In this document: positions 60,633 to 64,000 of the stretch, piece after piece
Numbering within the stretch: the first letter of the stretch is position 1
Layout: the number at the start of each line of letters is the position of its first letter
The notes under the pieces: generated by a model
What the model saw: the letters and a program-made list of their open reading frames with translations, nothing else
Told to the model about the DNA's origin: nothing
Databases searched by the model: none
Translations under genes and position numbers: made by a program
Assembly: GCF_014490785.1 (NCBI RefSeq)
Contig: NZ_CP051488.1
Coordinates: 930,001 to 994,000 of the forward strand
Length of the DNA: 64,000 nucleotides
Origin: Kosakonia sp. SMBL-WEM22
GTDB taxonomy: Bacteria > Pseudomonadota > Gammaproteobacteria > Enterobacterales > Enterobacteriaceae
Direction: 5' to 3'

Positions 60633-62351
60633 TTAGCCTTTGATGGCTTTGACCAGGTAATCCAGCACATCGCCGGTTTTGATCATCTGCTTCTCGCCGC
60701 TGCGACGATATTTGTATTCGATATCGTCGTTGTCGAGGTTGCGGTCACCAATCACCACGGTATGCGGAATGCCGATCAGTTCCATATCGGCAAACATCAC
60801 GCCCGGACGCTCTTTACGATCGTCCATCAGCACTTCAATACCCTGCGCGCGCAGATCGGCATAGAGTTTTTCCGCCAGCTCCTGCACACGGTATGACTTG
60901 TGCATGTTCATCGGCAGGATGGCAACCTGGAACGGGGCGATAGCGTCCGGCCAGATAATGCCGCGATCGTCGTGGTTCTGCTCAATCGCCGCCGCGACAA
61001 CGCGCGTCACGCCGATACCGTAGCAGCCCATGGTCAGGATCTGGTTGCGGCCATCTTCACCCTGCACGGCGGCATTCAGCGCCTGAGAGTATTTGGTGCC
61101 GAGCTGGAAGATATGGCCCACTTCGATACCGCGTTTAATCAGCAGGGTGCCTTTGCCGTCCGGGCTTGGATCGCCTGCTACCACGTTGCGGATATCGGCT
61201 ACTTCCGGGGTCGCCACGTCGCGATCCCAGTTGATGCCAAAGTAGTGTTTGCCATCAATGTTCGCGCCCGCAGAGAAGTCGCTCATCGCGGCAACGGTGC
61301 GGTCAATTACGACCGGGATCGGCAGGTTAACCGGGCCAAGTGAACCCGGGCCTGCGTTGACCAGTGCGCGGATCTCTTCTTCGGTGGCGAAGGTCAGCGG
61401 GCTGGCAACCTGCGGCAGTTTTTCCGCTTTCACTTCGTTCAGTTCGTGATCGCCACGCACCAGCAGCGCAATCAGCGGCGCGCTGGCACCCTCTTCGGCT
61501 TTCACCAGCAGAGTTTTAACGGTCTTCTCAATCGGCAGATTGAACTGCTCAACCAGCTCGGCGATGGTCTTCGCATTTGGCGTATCGACCAGCGTCATCT
61601 CCTGCGTGGCAGCCGCGCGCGGCGCTTTCGGTGCCAGCGCTTCGGCAAACTCAATGTTGGCGGCGAAATCGGAGGAGTCAGAGAAGATCACATCATCTTC
61701 GCCGCTCTGCGCCAGCACCTGGAACTCATGGGATGCGCTACCGCCGATGGAGCCGGTGTCTGCCTGCACCGCGCGGAAATCGAGATCCATACGGCTGAAG
61801 ATTTTGCTGTACGCGGCGTACATCGCGTCATAGGTCTCTTGCAGCGACGCCTGAGAGGTATGGAACGAGTAAGCATCTTTCATCAGGAACTCGCGCGAGC
61901 GCATCACGCCGAAGCGCGGGCGCACTTCATCGCGGAACTTAGTCTGGATCTGGAAGAAGTTCAGCGGCAGCTGTTTGTAGGAGTTCAGCTCGTTGCGGAT
62001 CAGATCGGTGATCACCTCTTCGTGGGTCGGGCCGAGCACGAACGGGCGCTCGCCGCGATCGACAAAACGCAGCAGTTCCGGACCGTACTGCTCCCAGCGA
62101 CCGCTCTCTTGCCACAGGTCGGCTGGCTGCACGACCGGCATGGACACCTCAATCGCACCGGCGTTGTTCATCTCTTCACGCACGATGTTTTCGACTTTTT
62201 TCAGGACGCGCAGACCAGTGGGTAACCAGGTGTACAACCCGGAGGCCAGTTTGCGGATCATCCCGGCGCGCAGCATCAGCTGGTGGCTGATCACTTCGGC
62301 GTCGGCAGGCGTCTCTTTCAGAGTAGAGAGCAAGTATTGGCTAGTACGCAT
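60633..62351 (-). CDS. proS: Prolyl-tRNA synthetase
   Basis: Class II synthetase. It is 572 aa, the E. coli length. Motif 1 and 2 are in the first half (LRAGMIRKLASGLYTWLP, FRDEVRPRFGVMRSREFLMKD). An insertion (INS) editing domain follows at about 230-390, and motif 3 (MGCYGIGVTRVVAA) precedes the anticodon domain. The ATG at 62349-62351 starts MRTSQYLL; the frame extends to 62405 without support. Confidence 0.98.
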   Translation of the reverse strand: MRTSQYLLSTLKETPADAEVISHQLMLRAGMIRKLASGLYTWLPTGLRVLKKVENIVREEMNNAGAIEVSMPVVQPADLWQESGRWEQYGPELLRFVDRGERPFVLGPTHEEVITDLIRNELNSYKQLPLNFFQIQTKFRDEVRPRFGVMRSREFLMKDAYSFHTSQASLQETYDAMYAAYSKIFSRMDLDFRAVQADTGSIGGSASHEFQVLAQSGEDDVIFSDSSDFAANIEFAEALAPKAPRAAATQEMTLVDTPNAKTIAELVEQFNLPIEKTVKTLLVKAEEGASAPLIALLVRGDHELNEVKAEKLPQVASPLTFATEEEIRALVNAGPGSLGPVNLPIPVVIDRTVAAMSDFSAGANIDGKHYFGINWDRDVATPEVADIRNVVAGDPSPDGKGTLLIKRGIEVGHIFQLGTKYSQALNAAVQGEDGRNQILTMGCYGIGVTRVVAAAIEQNHDDRGIIWPDAIAPFQVAILPMNMHKSYRVQELAEKLYADLRAQGIEVLMDDRKERPGVMFADMELIGIPHTVVIGDRNLDNDDIEYKYRRSGEKQMIKTGDVLDYLVKAIKG

Positions 62352-62460
62352 GTTGTTACGGTTCCATTTGGACAATTGGAGCAGGCCGGAGGCGGCCTGA
62401 CACAAAAAAGTGGTTTAGTTTATCAGCCCGGCAGAGATGCCAAAAGAGAGGGGCTTAAAA

Positions 62461-63168
62461 TTAGCGTGGTTCAAGGGCAAACACTTCAAAACCGCTATCG
62501 ACAACGCGCCAGCGGACATTCACATCATGCAGCCAGACGGCGTAGGTTTTCCCCGGCTCCTCCTCTTTGCGATAGGCTGGGCGCGGATCCTGCGACAGCA
62601 CCTCCTGCACAAACGTAGCAAAGTGCGGGAAGCGTTTCTCCAGCAGGGCGAGGGCCGGTGCAAGTTCAGCGGCAAAGGTCACGGCGACAGTCGCGGCGGG
62701 AGCGTGCTGCGCATAGCTTGCCTGCGCAGCGGGCAGCGCTTCTGCAAAGGGGAGATAGGGTTTGATATCGACCACCGGCGTGCCATCGACCAGGTCGAGA
62801 CTGCCGAGCTGCAGGATCACCTGATCTTTATGGCAGCGAATGCCCTTCAGTTCGACCAGTGACATACCGATCGGGTTGGGGCGAAAGGTCGAGCGGGTGG
62901 CAAACACCCCCATGCGGGTATTGCCGCCGAGGCGTGGGGGGCGCACCGTCGGACGCCAGCCGCCTTCCATCGTCTGATGAAAAACAAACAGCACCCAAAG
63001 GTGGCTGAACGCCTCCAGGCCGCGAACCGCATCGGGCTGGTTGTAAGGCGTCAGCAAGTGAAGTTCGCCACCGCCGTGTTTTACCAGGCCTGGCTGGCGC
63101 GGGACAGCGAACTTCTCTTTATAGGGTGAGCGAATAACGCCGATTTGCTCGAAAGCAAACTGACTCAT
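62461..63168 (-). CDS. trmO: tRNA (N6-threonylcarbamoyladenosine37) methyltransferase TrmO
   Basis: SAM-dependent N6-methylation of t6A37 in tRNA(Thr). It is 235 aa, as in E. coli (formerly yaeB or tsaA). The UPF0066 core shows YKEKFAVPRQPGLV, GLEAFSHLWVLFVFH and ATRSTFRPNPIGMSLVEL. ATGA overlap with rcsF, so translation is coupled. Confidence 0.96.
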   Translation of the reverse strand: MSQFAFEQIGVIRSPYKEKFAVPRQPGLVKHGGGELHLLTPYNQPDAVRGLEAFSHLWVLFVFHQTMEGGWRPTVRPPRLGGNTRMGVFATRSTFRPNPIGMSLVELKGIRCHKDQVILQLGSLDLVDGTPVVDIKPYLPFAEALPAAQASYAQHAPAATVAVTFAAELAPALALLEKRFPHFATFVQEVLSQDPRPAYRKEEEPGKTYAVWLHDVNVRWRVVDSGFEVFALEPR

Positions 63169-63572
63169 TTGGCCGAGATATTCAGCGCAGAGCCGACACA
63201 GAGTGCCTGGCGGTAGCAGCCTGGCGTGCCGCTGGTGACTTCGCAGTTATGCAGCAGGACGGCGTTCGCTTTAGCTTTTTTCGAAGCGTTGATCTGCAGG
63301 CGTTTGCGAGCGGTAGGGATGTTCGGCGGAGAATCCTGATTGCTGGCCTGGCATGATTCGCCGGTCACTTCACCGAGATCGCGGAACGGCTTACCGACCA
63401 GCTCTTCTGCGTTAGTAATGATGCGAACGGGAGCGGCGCGCGCGACTTTCGCTTTTTGCGGCTCTGCTTTGGGTTCCGCTGCGGTGTTCTGCACGGGTTC
63501 GACAGGTGATCTGCTTAGCAACGAACAGCCGCTCAGCGTGAGTGCTAATAGACAGATCGGGAAAGCACGCAT
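63165..63572 (-). CDS. rcsF: RcsF, outer-membrane lipoprotein sensor of the Rcs phosphorelay
   Basis: Signals envelope damage to the Rcs system through IgaA; threaded through BamA and OmpA. It is 135 aa (E. coli 134). Lipobox LSGC with Cys16; a proline-, alanine- and lysine-rich linker; a C-terminal domain with Cys74, Cys110, Cys119 and Cys125, which in E. coli form two disulfides. Confidence 0.97.
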   Translation of the reverse strand: MRAFPICLLALTLSGCSLLSRSPVEPVQNTAAEPKAEPQKAKVARAAPVRIITNAEELVGKPFRDLGEVTGESCQASNQDSPPNIPTARKRLQINASKKAKANAVLLHNCEVTSGTPGCYRQALCVGSALNISAK

Positions 63573-63635
63573 AAAAGTATCCTCACAAAAATTTTCTTAA
63601 CGCCGTATTGAATCAAGGGCGTGCCCAAATGACAA

Positions 63636-63653
63636 GGCGGGCTTTCGCCCGCC
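63636..63653 (-). terminator. Terminator hairpin of metQ
   Basis: Stem GGCGGGC / GCCCGCC with loop of four (TTTC on the plus strand), between the metQ stop and rcsF. The T-run after it on the minus strand is short (TTGTCATTT). Confidence 0.65.
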
Positions 63654-63679
63654 CTGAATGATATTACAGACTGATGAGA

Positions 63680-64000
63680 TTACCAGCCTTTCACCGCGCC
63701 GCCGTTAAAGACTTTGTTGGCAGCCTCGCTGACTTCGTCAGAGTGGAACGCCTGCACAAATTTCTTCACGTTTTCCGCGTCTTTATTATCTTCGCGTGCG
63801 ACGATCAGGTTCACGTACGGGGAGTTTTTATCTTCAACAAAGATGCCGTCTTTTTCCGGGGTCAGGCCAATCTGGCTGGCATAGGTGGTATTAATCACCG
63901 CCAGCGCAATCTGCGCATCGTCCAGTGAGCGCGGCAGCTGCGGAGCTTCCAGCTCAACGATCTTCAGTTTTTTCGGGTTTTCAGTGACATCCAGCACCGT
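63680..64000 (-). CDS. metQ: D-methionine-binding lipoprotein MetQ (3' part)
   Basis: Only the C-terminal 106 residues are in the window; the frame is open to base 64000. LEAPQLPRSLDDAQIALAVI and NKVFNGGAVKGW are those of E. coli MetQ, the substrate-binding protein of the MetNIQ methionine importer. The stop is at 63680-63682. It is the last gene of that operon, transcribed towards rcsF. Confidence 0.95.
   Translation of the reverse strand, partial: TVLDVTENPKKLKIVELEAPQLPRSLDDAQIALAVINTTYASQIGLTPEKDGIFVEDKNSPYVNLIVAREDNKDAENVKKFVQAFHSDEVSEAANKVFNGGAVKGW

Overview
The window is a stretch of ordinary enterobacterial chromosome. Gene content, order and protein lengths follow the Escherichia coli region from yadE to metQ (panDCB through accA-ldcC to proS and rcsF). 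Many products, such as EF-Ts, RRF, DksA and CdaR, look close to identical to E. coli from memory. The fairly high GC content and the absence of some E. coli K-12 genes (yadD between panD and panC, yaeI between yaeH and dapD, yaeF between nlpE and proS) point to a non-Escherichia member of the Enterobacteriaceae, such as the Enterobacter/Kosakonia/Klebsiella group. I cannot name the genus from sequence reading alone. There is no prophage, insertion sequence, integrase, tRNA/rRNA gene or CRISPR array in the window.

Layout. 1-4564: tail of yadE, then minus-strand pantothenate and folate genes (panD, panC, panB, folK) and pcnB. 4623-7519: minus-strand gluQ, dksA, sfsA, thpR. 7592-12661: plus-strand hrpB and mrcB. 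12913-18878: the ferrichrome uptake operon fhuA-fhuC-fhuD-fhuB with a Fur-like site, followed by REP elements. 19049-24500: hemL, clcA, erpA, then yadS-btuF-mtnN. 24607-29013: dgt, degP (with a near-perfect sigma-E promoter) and cdaR, then a tandem REP array. 29357-34347: minus-strand yaeH, dapD, glnD, map. 34657-37953: the translation cluster rpsB-tsf-pyrH-frr. 38051-54166: the long envelope and replication series dxr-uppS-cdsA-rseP-bamA-skp-lpxD-fabZ-lpxA-lpxB-rnhB-dnaE-accA. 54278-58223: ldcC, yaeR, tilS. 58249-64000: rof/yaeP, yaeQ-arfB-nlpE, proS, trmO-rcsF and the 3' part of metQ.

How the genes work together. The core is envelope biogenesis: lipid carrier and phospholipid precursors (dxr, uppS, cdsA), outer-membrane protein folding and insertion (skp, bamA, degP), lipid A synthesis (lpxD, fabZ, lpxA, lpxB), peptidoglycan synthesis (mrcB), and envelope-stress sensing (rseP, nlpE, rcsF). 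Around it lie coenzyme A, folate, tetrapyrrole and lysine precursor synthesis, translation factors, nitrogen sensing and two TonB-linked uptake components (FhuACDB and BtuF).

I found no new biological system. The most interesting details are small: a conserved AUU start codon for pcnB (4562-4564), a GTG codon with its own ribosome-binding site where E. coli PBP1b-gamma starts at Met46 (10268), a tandem REP-derived array after cdaR whose 30-bp core is identical to a copy 10 kb away, a candidate sigma-E promoter inside rseP, and a shortened BamA loop 6.
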